The notes beneath the pieces are model-generated. The model was given only the letters and a program-made list of their open reading frames with translations, was not told the origin of the DNA and ran no database searches. The translations under genes were made by a program, and so were the position numbers. Source: Flavobacterium sp. AG291 (GTDB lineage: Bacteria; Bacteroidota; Bacteroidia; Flavobacteriales; Flavobacteriaceae). From it: a stretch of 64,000 nucleotides of DNA. Location of the stretch: positions 62,001 through 126,000 of the forward strand of contig NZ_QQAR01000008.1 in the NCBI RefSeq assembly GCF_003350375.1, in the 5' to 3' direction. How positions within the stretch are numbered: position 1 is the first letter of the stretch; each line of letters opens with the position of its first letter. Shown here in pieces: positions 53,210 through 61,095 of the stretch.

Positions 53210-53761
53210 ATGAGCAAGTCATCAGATATAAAAATGGTTGAAGCACCTGAAGGATATTCAGGAGAAGGCTTTTTTGCAACAAAACTGGATACCATAGTAG
53301 GTATGGCGCGTGCTAACTCTATGTGGCCCTTGCCTTTTGCTACTTCTTGCTGTGGTATCGAATTCATGGCTACAATGGCGTCGCATTATGATGTGGCACG
53401 TTTTGGATCAGAGCGTATGAGTTTCTCTCCGCGTCAGGCCGATATGCTCCTGGTAATGGGAACCATCGCTAAAAAAATGGCGCCTATCTTGCGTCAGGTA
53501 TACGAACAGATGGCTGAGCCACGCTGGGTTATCGCTGTAGGTGCATGTGCATCTTCAGGTGGTATTTTCGATACTTATTCTGTTCTTCAGGGAATTGACA
53601 AGGTAATACCGGTAGATGTTTACGTTCCGGGATGTCCGCCAAGACCAGAGCAAATTCTTGACGGTATCATGACACTTCAGGATATCGTGAGAAACGAATC
53701 GGTTAGACGAAGAAGCTCAGAAGAATACAAAGAACTATTAGCTTCTTATAATATTTCATAA
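53210..53761 (+). CDS. nuoB: NADH-quinone oxidoreductase subunit B (N2 cluster)
   Basis: 183 residues. The [4Fe-4S] N2 ligands are visible in FATSCCGIEF (tandem Cys), GACASSGG and YVPGCPPRPEQ. The quinone-site region 'MARANSMWPLPF' and the C-terminal 'SEEYKELLASY' are present. Peripheral-arm subunit that hands electrons to ubiquinone or menaquinone. 56 bp after nuoA and 7 bp before nuoC. Confidence 0.97.
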   Translation: MSKSSDIKMVEAPEGYSGEGFFATKLDTIVGMARANSMWPLPFATSCCGIEFMATMASHYDVARFGSERMSFSPRQADMLLVMGTIAKKMAPILRQVYEQMAEPRWVIAVGACASSGGIFDTYSVLQGIDKVIPVDVYVPGCPPRPEQILDGIMTLQDIVRNESVRRRSSEEYKELLASYNIS

Positions 53762-53768
53762 GTTAAAA

Positions 53769-54299
53769 ATGGCTTTAGAAACAACAGTTATACAGGATAA
53801 ACTTACCGGCCAGTTTGGCGATAAGGTTTCTGATTTTATCCAGATCAAAGATATGTTCACTTTTGAAGTAGCTTCAGATTCTCTTTCTGAAGTTATGGGC
53901 TTTTTAAAGAATGACCCTCTGCTTCGTTTCAATTTCCTTACCGATGTTTGTGGCGTGCACTACCCTGACAATGAAGTTGACAGACAGTTTGCGACGGTAT
54001 ACCACATGCACAACTGGTATGACAATGTAAGGATACGCTTTAAATGTTACCTTAACGGTGAAAATCCGGAAGTAGCATCGGCAACTGAGCATTTTTTAAG
54101 TGCCAACTGGCAGGAACGTGAAACCTATGATTTCTTCGGAATCATATTTAAAGGACATCCACAACTGAAAAGAATCCTGAACATGGATGAGATGATATCT
54201 TTCCCGATGCGTAAGGAATTCCCAATGGAAGATGGAGGAAGAACCGATAAGGACGACCGTTTCTTTGGACGTACTCCGGACAACTCGACTGTTAAATAA
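53769..54299 (+). CDS. nuoC: NADH-quinone oxidoreductase subunit C
   Basis: 176 residues; a stand-alone NuoC, not fused to NuoD. Family signature 'SANWQERETYDFFGIIFKGHPQLKRILN' (about 117-144, cores ERETYDFFGI and HPQLKRIL), 'FLTDVCGVHY' upstream and 'FPMRKEFP' near the C-terminus. 30-kDa-type subunit of the peripheral arm. 7 bp after nuoB and 29 bp before nuoD. Confidence 0.95.
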   Translation: MALETTVIQDKLTGQFGDKVSDFIQIKDMFTFEVASDSLSEVMGFLKNDPLLRFNFLTDVCGVHYPDNEVDRQFATVYHMHNWYDNVRIRFKCYLNGENPEVASATEHFLSANWQERETYDFFGIIFKGHPQLKRILNMDEMISFPMRKEFPMEDGGRTDKDDRFFGRTPDNSTVK

Positions 54300-54328
54300 T
54301 AAAGAACAAGGAAAAATTTTTATATAAA

Positions 54329-55564
54329 ATGTCAGACCTGTTATTACCACCAGAGCATCGTTATGCCAAGATGATCGAACAGAAGCAGAATGAAGACGGC
54401 AGCGAGCTTTCAATACTAAACCTTGGGCCTACACACCCTGCAACCCACGGTATTTTCCAGAATATCCTGCTTATGGATGGTGAGAGAATACTTGATGGCG
54501 AAGGTACTGTAGGTTATATTCACCGTGCTTTTGAGAAAATTGCCGAAAACAGGCCATTTTACCAAATAACACCACTTACCGACAGGATGAACTACTGCTC
54601 GGCTCCTATCAACAATATGGGTTGGTGGATGACACTTGAAAAAGCACTGGATATTGAAGTACCGAAAAGGGTACAGTACATGAGGGTAATTATCATGGAG
54701 TTGGCCCGTATCGCTGACCACATTATCTGTAACTCAGTATTGGGTGTAGATACGGGAGCGCTTACAGGTTTCCTTTACGTTTTCCAGTACAGAGAAAAAA
54801 TATATGAGATCTATGAAGAGATTTGCGGTGCTCGTCTTACCACTAACATGGGAAGAATTGGCGGTTTCGAAAGAGACTGGAGCCCTGCAGCCTTCAAAAA
54901 AATACATACTTTCTTAGAAGAATTCCCTGCCATATGGACGGAATTCGAAAACCTGCTTACCCGTAACAGGATCTTTATGGACCGTACCATCAATGTAGGT
55001 CCGATCTCTGCCGAAAAAGCTATGAGCTACGGATTTACAGGACCAAACCTTCGTGCAGCCGGTATTGACTACGACGTTCGTGTTATGCAGCCATACAGCT
55101 CATACGAAGATTTTGAATTTGATGTTCCTGTAGGTAAATCAGGAGATACTTATGACCGTTTCTGCGTTCGTAACGCAGAGGTTTGGGAAAGTTTAAAAAT
55201 CATCCGCCAGGCACTTGATAAAATGCCTGAAGGACCATACCACGCTAACGTGCCTGATTATTACCTTCCTCCAAAAGAAGAAGTGTACACAAACATGGAG
55301 GCACTTATCTATCACTTTAAAATTGTAATGGGTGAAGTTCCTGTACCTAAGACCGAAGTATACCATCCGGTAGAAGGCGGTAACGGTGAGCTTGGCTTTT
55401 ACCTTATAACTGACGGAAGCCGTACTGCTTACAGGCTACACTTCCGCAGGCCGTGTTTTATTTATTACCAGGCCTTTAACGACATGGTAAAAGGACAGAT
55501 GCTTTCTGATGCCATTGCAACATTATCAAGCCTCAATGTTATTGCAGGCGAACTAGACGCTTAA
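54329..55564 (+). CDS. nuoD: NADH-quinone oxidoreductase subunit D
   Basis: 411 residues. The 49-kDa-type subunit that builds the quinone pocket with NuoB. Signature segments are LGPTHPATHGIFQNI (about 32-46, with the quinone-site His), GYIHRAFEKIAE, 'NMGWWMTLEKAL', 'MGRIGGFERDWSPAAF' and the C-terminal 'HFRRPCFIYYQAF ... IATLSSLNVIAGELDA'. Length typical for a stand-alone NuoD. Next gene nuoE begins 4 bp after its stop. Confidence 0.96.
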   Translation: MSDLLLPPEHRYAKMIEQKQNEDGSELSILNLGPTHPATHGIFQNILLMDGERILDGEGTVGYIHRAFEKIAENRPFYQITPLTDRMNYCSAPINNMGWWMTLEKALDIEVPKRVQYMRVIIMELARIADHIICNSVLGVDTGALTGFLYVFQYREKIYEIYEEICGARLTTNMGRIGGFERDWSPAAFKKIHTFLEEFPAIWTEFENLLTRNRIFMDRTINVGPISAEKAMSYGFTGPNLRAAGIDYDVRVMQPYSSYEDFEFDVPVGKSGDTYDRFCVRNAEVWESLKIIRQALDKMPEGPYHANVPDYYLPPKEEVYTNMEALIYHFKIVMGEVPVPKTEVYHPVEGGNGELGFYLITDGSRTAYRLHFRRPCFIYYQAFNDMVKGQMLSDAIATLSSLNVIAGELDA

Positions 55565-55568
55565 GATT

Positions 55569-56093
55569 ATGAAAATTTCACACGTAAAACAGGATATAAA
55601 CATCACACCCGAGCTTCAGGCAAGGATTGATGAACTGATAAGCCACTACCCTGCTGACAAAAGAAAATCGGCATTGCTACCGGTGCTTCATGAAGTACAG
55701 GATGCACATGACAACTGGCTAAGCATTGAGCTTCAGGATAAAGTTGCCGAAATACTTAACATCAAACCGATTGAGGTATATGAGGTGGTATCATTTTATA
55801 CCATGTACAACCAGCAGCCTATAGGCAAGTATATGTTTGAGTTTTGCAGAACTTCATGCTGCGCTATCCGCGGAGCTGAAAACCTTATGGATTATACCTG
55901 CAACAAACTGGGCATTAAAGAAGGTGAAACCACTCCGGACGGTATGTTTACCGTAGTAGGCGTTGAGTGCCTTGGTGCCTGTGGATATGCTCCTATGCTT
56001 CAGCTGGGTGATTATTACAGAGAAAACCTGACAGAAGAGAAGATGGATGCGCTTATTGAAGAGTGCAAAAACGGACAGGTTAAATTACACTAA
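55569..56093 (+). CDS. nuoE: NADH-quinone oxidoreductase subunit E (2Fe-2S)
   Basis: 174 residues, thioredoxin-like [2Fe-2S] subunit. Cluster ligands are CRTSCC (first pair, C-x4-C) at about 98-103 and VECLGACGYAP (C-x3-C) at about 137-147. Helical N-terminus 'ELISHYPADKRKSALLPVLHEVQDA' with the conserved P-x-LH-x-x-Q. Part of the NADH-dehydrogenase module with NuoF and NuoG. 4 bp after nuoD. Confidence 0.95.
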   Translation: MKISHVKQDINITPELQARIDELISHYPADKRKSALLPVLHEVQDAHDNWLSIELQDKVAEILNIKPIEVYEVVSFYTMYNQQPIGKYMFEFCRTSCCAIRGAENLMDYTCNKLGIKEGETTPDGMFTVVGVECLGACGYAPMLQLGDYYRENLTEEKMDALIEECKNGQVKLH

Positions 56094-56118
56094 TTAGAGA
56101 CCATTACACCAAGTAACG

Positions 56119-57486
56119 ATGGGACAGAAAATATTATTAGAACACGCAAACGTACCGGGGATAAAAACCTATGAAGTATACCGCCAACATGGTGGGTATC
56201 GCTCTGTAGAGAAAGCGCTGAAAAGCATGACTCCGGACGAAGTGGTAGAAGAAGTAAAAACTTCAGGACTTAGAGGCCGTGGAGGGGCAGGTTTCCCTAC
56301 CGGTATGAAATGGAGTTTCATAGATAAAAAATCAGGCAAGCCAAGACATTTGGTTTGTAATGCCGATGAGTCGGAGCCGGGAACGTTTAAAGACCGTTAC
56401 CTGATGGAGTACATCCCTCACCTTTTGATTGAAGGTATGATCACTTCGAGCTATGCTCTTGGCGCTAACCTGTCATACATCTACATCCGTGGTGAGTATA
56501 TGTGGGTTTTCCGCATATTAGAAAAAGCTATTAAAGAAGCTTATGCAGCAGGATGGTTAGGTAAAAACATTTTAGGTTCCGGTTTTGACCTGGATCTTCA
56601 TGTTCACTGTGGTGCCGGTGCTTATATCTGTGGTGAGGAAACTGCACTTATCGAATCGCTTGAAGGTAAAAGAGGCAATCCAAGGATTAAGCCACCATTT
56701 CCTGCGGTAAGCGGACTTTGGTCTAATCCAACTGTGGTAAACAACGTAGAATCTATCGCTGTTGTGCCATGGATCGTAAACAACTCCGGAGAAGACTATG
56801 CTAAAATTGGTATAGGACGCTCTACAGGAACAAAATTGATATCAGCTTCAGGACATATTAAAAACCCTGGGGTTTATGAAATAGAATTAGGCCTTAGCGT
56901 AGATGAGTTTATGAACTCTGACGAATACTTAGGCGGTATGATGAATGACAGGCCATTAAAGGCTTTGGTTCCCGGAGGTTCTTCGGTGCCAATCCTTCCT
57001 GCGCATCTTATCTATAAAAATGCTGAAGGTGGAGATAGACTTATGTCATACGAATCACTTTCTGAAGGTGGTTTTGCTACAGGTTCGATGCTGGGTTCAG
57101 GTGGTTTCATCGTATATAACGACACTACCTGTATCGTAAGAAACACATGGAACTTCTCTCGTTTTTACCACCACGAAAGCTGCGGACAGTGTTCGCCTTG
57201 CCGTGAAGGTACAGGATGGATGGAAAAAGTACTGCACCGTATCGAAAATGGTCACGGCCGTGAAGAAGATATCGAGTTGCTTTGGGATATTCAGCGTAAG
57301 ATCGAAGGAAATACCATCTGCCCACTTGGTGATGCGGCAGCATGGCCGGTGGCAGCAGCGATACGCCACTTTAGGGATGAGTTTGAATACCACGTTCGTT
57401 TCCCTGAAAAAATCAAGAACAGAGATCACTTTGTAGCTGAGCCTTTTGAAAAAGTGAAGCATTTAGTGGCAAAACAAACAGTATAA
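56119..57486 (+). CDS. nuoF: NADH-quinone oxidoreductase subunit F (FMN, NADH, 4Fe-4S)
   Basis: 455 residues. The FMN/NADH-binding site is 'LRGRGGAGFPTGMKWSF' (about 51-67) and NADESEPGTFKDRY (about 83-96). An intermediate SLBB domain follows ('GHIKNPGVYEIELG'). The N3 cluster ligands are in SCGQCSPCREGTGW (about 355-368) and the distal Cys in NTICPLGDAAAW. This is the electron entry point from NADH. A 101-bp non-coding insertion with hairpins follows before nuoG, unusual in an otherwise compact operon. Confidence 0.97.
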   Translation: MGQKILLEHANVPGIKTYEVYRQHGGYRSVEKALKSMTPDEVVEEVKTSGLRGRGGAGFPTGMKWSFIDKKSGKPRHLVCNADESEPGTFKDRYLMEYIPHLLIEGMITSSYALGANLSYIYIRGEYMWVFRILEKAIKEAYAAGWLGKNILGSGFDLDLHVHCGAGAYICGEETALIESLEGKRGNPRIKPPFPAVSGLWSNPTVVNNVESIAVVPWIVNNSGEDYAKIGIGRSTGTKLISASGHIKNPGVYEIELGLSVDEFMNSDEYLGGMMNDRPLKALVPGGSSVPILPAHLIYKNAEGGDRLMSYESLSEGGFATGSMLGSGGFIVYNDTTCIVRNTWNFSRFYHHESCGQCSPCREGTGWMEKVLHRIENGHGREEDIELLWDIQRKIEGNTICPLGDAAAWPVAAAIRHFRDEFEYHVRFPEKIKNRDHFVAEPFEKVKHLVAKQTV

Positions 57487-57498
57487 GTTAAAAGTTAT

Positions 57499-57572
57499 AA
57501 AGTTGAATGTTTAAAAGTTCTCTCGAAAGCCTGAAAGGCGACAAACTTTAAAACAGTATAGCATTCAACTTT
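57499..57572. repeat. Nested inverted repeat between nuoF and nuoG
   Basis: AAAGTTGAATG (57499-57509) and CATTCAACTTT (57562-57572) are perfect 11-bp inverted repeats. Inside them GTTTAAAAGTT and AACTTTAAAAC (about 57509-57519 and 57544-57554) form a second imperfect pair. A small GCCT-GAA-AGGC hairpin sits at the centre. It looks like a REP-like intergenic repeat rather than a terminator, as no T tract follows. Confidence 0.6.
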
Positions 57573-57587
57573 CAAACATATAGAATA

Positions 57588-58631
57588 ATGAAAGTAACAA
57601 TAGACGGACAGGAAATAAACGTAGAACCGGGGACTACCATCCTCCAGGCTGCGCGAATGATAGGCGGCGAATCCGTGCCGCCGGCAATGTGCTACTATTC
57701 TAAACTTAAAGGAAGCGGTGGTAAATGCCGTTGCTGCCTTGTAGAAGTTTCTAAAGGTAGCGAGGCCGATCCAAGACCTATGCCTAAACTGGTAGCATCA
57801 TGCGTTACCGGTGTTATGGATGGTATGGAGGTTAAAAGCATCACTTCTGAAAGGGTTGTTGATGCACGTAAATCGGTTACGGAATTCCTACTTATAAATC
57901 ACCCGCTGGATTGCCCTATATGTGACCAGGCCGGAGAGTGTGACCTGCAAAACCTAAGCTTTAAGAACGGTTCTGCAAAAACACGCTTTGTTGAAGAGAA
58001 ACGTACATTTGAACCTGAAAATATTGGTGACAATATTCAGCTTCACATGAACCGTTGTATCCTTTGCTACCGTTGTGTTATGACAGCTGACCAGCTTACG
58101 GATAACCGTGTTCACGGCGTTCTTAACCGTGGTGACCATTCACAAATCTCTACTGCTATCTCTAAAGCTATCAATAACGAATTCTCAGGAAACATGATCG
58201 ATGTTTGCCCTGTAGGAGCGCTTACCGATAAGACTTTCCGATTCAAACAAAGGGTATGGTTCAACAAACCATACAATGCTCACAGGGATTGTGACAAATG
58301 CTGTGGTAAAACTACGCTTTGGATGTTTGGTGAGGAGATTCAAAGGGTTACTGCACGTAAAGATGAATACCACGAAGTGGAAGAGTTTATCTGTAACGAG
58401 TGCCGTTTTGACCACAAAGACACTAAAGACTGGGTAATTGAAGGTCCGCGTAAATTTGAGAAAGATTCTGTTATCAACCAGAACAACTATACAAGGAAAC
58501 TTGATACGGTTACTATTGAAACAGAAAAACAGATACTTTTAGGCCGTGAACAGGACAGGAAGAAAATAAGTATGCCTGCCGTTCCGCTAAAAAAAGACGA
58601 AGTTCAGGTATTTAAAGAAGGAAATATATAA
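57588..58631 (+). CDS. nuoG: NADH-quinone oxidoreductase subunit G, short form
   Basis: 347 residues, much shorter than proteobacterial NuoG (about 900); the short form is usual in Flavobacteria. The N-terminal [2Fe-2S] domain has CYYSKLKGSGGKCRCC. The His/Cys-ligated [4Fe-4S] motif HPLDCPICDQAGEC and a second cluster CILCYRC ... CPVGALT follow. The C-terminal part (CDKCCGKTTLWM ... FICNECRF) is only the start of the molybdopterin-oxidoreductase domain, with its own Cys set. Electron wire from NuoE/F to NuoI. 2 bp before nuoH. Confidence 0.94.
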   Translation: MKVTIDGQEINVEPGTTILQAARMIGGESVPPAMCYYSKLKGSGGKCRCCLVEVSKGSEADPRPMPKLVASCVTGVMDGMEVKSITSERVVDARKSVTEFLLINHPLDCPICDQAGECDLQNLSFKNGSAKTRFVEEKRTFEPENIGDNIQLHMNRCILCYRCVMTADQLTDNRVHGVLNRGDHSQISTAISKAINNEFSGNMIDVCPVGALTDKTFRFKQRVWFNKPYNAHRDCDKCCGKTTLWMFGEEIQRVTARKDEYHEVEEFICNECRFDHKDTKDWVIEGPRKFEKDSVINQNNYTRKLDTVTIETEKQILLGREQDRKKISMPAVPLKKDEVQVFKEGNI

Positions 58632-58633
58632 CT

Positions 58634-59674
58634 ATGGATCAGGCAATAATTATAGAAAAAGGCATTTTCATAGTGGTAATCTTCGCGATCACCATGCTTT
58701 TTGCCATGTATGAAACCCTTGCAGAACGTAAAATTGCTGCATGGCTTCAGGATCGTATAGGTCCGAACCGTGCCGGAAAAGGTGGTATCCTTCAGCCACT
58801 GGCCGATGGTTTGAAACTTTTCTCTAAAGAGGAGTTCATGCCTAATACGCCAAACAAATTTCTTTTCATAGTAGGCCCTGCCATATCTATGAGTACAGCC
58901 CTTATTACAAGCGCGGTAATTCCGTGGGGTGATAAGCTTCATATCTTCGGACGTGATGTTATCCTTCAGGCTACTGATATTGATGTTGCCATGCTTTATG
59001 TATTTGGCGTACTATCTGTGGGTGTATACGGTATCATGATCGGTGGATGGGCTTCTAACAACAAATTCTCGCTGATGAGTGCCATGCGTGCTTCATCACA
59101 AATGATATCATACGAGGTTGCGATGGGTCTTTCACTTATTGCCCTTGTAATGATGACAGGAACATTGAGCCTTCGCGACATGGCTTTACAACAGCACGGA
59201 ATGAACTGGAACATTTTCTACCAGCCGGTAGGTTTCCTTATCTTTCTGGTATGTTCGTTTGCTGAAACCAACCGTACTCCGTTTGACCTTGCAGAATGTG
59301 AGGCCGAGCTAATCGGTGGTTACCATACTGAGTATTCTTCAATGAGAATGGGCTTTTACCTGTTTGCTGAATATGCGAGTATGTTCATTTCTTCAACTAT
59401 CCTTGCGGTATTGTACTTTGGTGCTTACAACTATCCGGGTATGGACTGGGTTGCTGAAAATGCAGGAGCTAATGTTTCAAACATCATCGGAATATTTGTA
59501 TTGTTTGCTAAAATATGTGCCTTCATATTCTTCTATATGTGGATACGCTGGACAATACCAAGATTCCGTTACGATCAGCTTATGAGACTTGGATGGCAAA
59601 TGCTTATTCCGCTTGCCATTGCAAACATTATCATTACGGGAATTGTAATCCTGTTAAGCGACGGAAAACTTTAA
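58634..59674 (+). CDS. nuoH: NADH-quinone oxidoreductase subunit H
   Basis: 346 residues, eight TM helices. The quinone-tunnel segments ERKIAAWLQDRIGPNRAG (about 31-48) and 'ETNRTPFDLAECEAELIGGYHTEYS' (about 213-237) are intact, with the acidic residues that gate proton transfer. Membrane-arm subunit contacting NuoB/D. 2 bp after nuoG. A 42-bp gap leads to nuoI. Confidence 0.96.
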   Translation: MDQAIIIEKGIFIVVIFAITMLFAMYETLAERKIAAWLQDRIGPNRAGKGGILQPLADGLKLFSKEEFMPNTPNKFLFIVGPAISMSTALITSAVIPWGDKLHIFGRDVILQATDIDVAMLYVFGVLSVGVYGIMIGGWASNNKFSLMSAMRASSQMISYEVAMGLSLIALVMMTGTLSLRDMALQQHGMNWNIFYQPVGFLIFLVCSFAETNRTPFDLAECEAELIGGYHTEYSSMRMGFYLFAEYASMFISSTILAVLYFGAYNYPGMDWVAENAGANVSNIIGIFVLFAKICAFIFFYMWIRWTIPRFRYDQLMRLGWQMLIPLAIANIIITGIVILLSDGKL

Positions 59675-59716
59675 TTAAGTACGAAAAGAACGCCTTAGGG
59701 CAAAAAGAAATACAAA

Positions 59717-60259
59717 ATGTCAATAGAAACCATATCATTATCGGGAAGGAAAAAGGAGGTATCTAACAAAAAGATGACCTTTTTAGAGAGCCTTTACCTT
59801 GTAGCGATCTTCAAAGGTTTGATGATCACGATCCGACATTTATTCACCAGGAAGGTAACTATTAAGTATCCTGAACAAACAAGGGAACTTAGCCCTGTTT
59901 ACCGCGGACAGCATATGCTGATGCGTGACGATGAAGGCCGTGAGCGTTGTACCGCCTGCGGACTATGTGCGCTGTCTTGCCCTGCCGAAGCGATCACCAT
60001 GAAAGCTGAAGAAAGAAAACCGGACGAAATGCACCTGTACAGGGAAGAGAAATATGCTTCTATCTACGAGATAAACATGCTTCGTTGCATCTTCTGCGGA
60101 CTGTGTGAAGAAGCTTGTCCTAAACAGGCAATTTACCTTACCAAATCAAGGGTTATGGTAAAATCGAACAGCGACAGGGAAGACTTTATCTATGGTAAAG
60201 ACAAACTTGTAATGCCGCTTGATATGGCTATTAATAACACTAAACAAATGGCGAACTAA
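59717..60259 (+). CDS. nuoI: NADH-quinone oxidoreductase subunit I (two 4Fe-4S)
   Basis: 180 residues. Two C-x2-C-x2-C-x3-C-P ferredoxin motifs are CTACGLCALSCP (about 76-87) and CIFCGLCEEACP (about 128-139), holding clusters N6a and N6b. An amphipathic N-terminal helix ('ESLYLVAIFKGLMITIRHLF') docks to the membrane arm. Start at 59717 follows nuoH; nuoJ begins 1 bp after its stop. Confidence 0.95.
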   Translation: MSIETISLSGRKKEVSNKKMTFLESLYLVAIFKGLMITIRHLFTRKVTIKYPEQTRELSPVYRGQHMLMRDDEGRERCTACGLCALSCPAEAITMKAEERKPDEMHLYREEKYASIYEINMLRCIFCGLCEEACPKQAIYLTKSRVMVKSNSDREDFIYGKDKLVMPLDMAINNTKQMAN

Positions 60260-60260
60260 G

Positions 60261-60767
60261 ATGCTTTTAACTATATTCTATATTCTATCGGCCATTACAT
60301 TAGCAACTGCGTTTTTAACTATTCTTAGTAAAAACCCAATTCACAGTGCTATTTACCTTGTATTATGTTTCTTCTCAATTGCCGGGCATTACCTTATGTT
60401 TAATGCGCAGTTTTTGGCAATAGTGCATATTATTGTTTATTCAGGTGCTATCATGATCCTGATGCTCTTTACGATAATGCTTATGAACCTTAATAAGGAA
60501 GACGAAAAAAACAAATCAATGCTAAGCAGGATTGCTGCTGTTGTATCATTCTGCCTTGTGGCATTTGTACTTTTAGCGACATTTATCAAAGCACAGCCAA
60601 CGATAACCGAATATGCTGTTTCAGGTAAGGATTACCAGTCTATCAAAGTACTGGGTCAGGTATTACTTAACGAGTATATGCTGCCGTTTGAATTTGCGTC
60701 AGTACTGCTATTGGTTTCGATGATTGGTGCCGTATTGCTATCTAAAAAACAACACATCAACAACTAG
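60261..60767 (+). CDS. nuoJ: NADH-quinone oxidoreductase subunit J
   Basis: 168 residues with about five TM helices. The start at 60261 is chosen over an upstream ATG at 60219, which lies inside nuoI. Family marks are 'SKNPIHSAIYLVLCFFSIAGHYLMFNAQFLAIVHIIVYSGAIMILMLF' (about 24-70; cores NPIHSAIYLV and AIVHIIVYSGAIM), including the pi-bulge helix TM3. 1 bp before nuoK. Confidence 0.95.
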   Translation: MLLTIFYILSAITLATAFLTILSKNPIHSAIYLVLCFFSIAGHYLMFNAQFLAIVHIIVYSGAIMILMLFTIMLMNLNKEDEKNKSMLSRIAAVVSFCLVAFVLLATFIKAQPTITEYAVSGKDYQSIKVLGQVLLNEYMLPFEFASVLLLVSMIGAVLLSKKQHINN

Positions 60768-60768
60768 T

Positions 60769-61089
60769 ATGGAAAATATATTACAGCAAATAGGCATCGA
60801 AAACTACATTTACCTTTCTACACTACTGTTTTGTGTTGGTATATTCGGTGTGCTTTACAGACGAAATGCTATCGTAATGTTCATGTCAATAGAGATTATG
60901 CTTAATGCGGTTAACCTTTTGCTGGTAGCTTTTTCTACCTACCACCAGGACGCCACAGGACAGGTATTCGTATTCTTCTCTATGGCAGTAGCCGCAGCAG
61001 AAGTAGCTGTAGGTCTTGCTATACTTGTAGCAGTATACAGGAACCTGAACAACATTGATATTGATAATTTGAAAAATTTAAAAGGATAA
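60769..61089 (+). CDS. nuoK: NADH-quinone oxidoreductase subunit K
   Basis: 106 residues, three TM helices. The conserved glutamates are in 'MSIEIMLNAVNLLLVAF' (about 41-57) and 'AVAAAEVAVGLAILVAVYR' (about 73-91), part of the proton channel. Starts at 60769 immediately after the nuoJ stop; an upstream ATG at 60724 lies inside nuoJ. 6 bp before nuoL. Confidence 0.95.
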   Translation: MENILQQIGIENYIYLSTLLFCVGIFGVLYRRNAIVMFMSIEIMLNAVNLLLVAFSTYHQDATGQVFVFFSMAVAAAEVAVGLAILVAVYRNLNNIDIDNLKNLKG

Positions 61090-61095
61090 CGCCTG

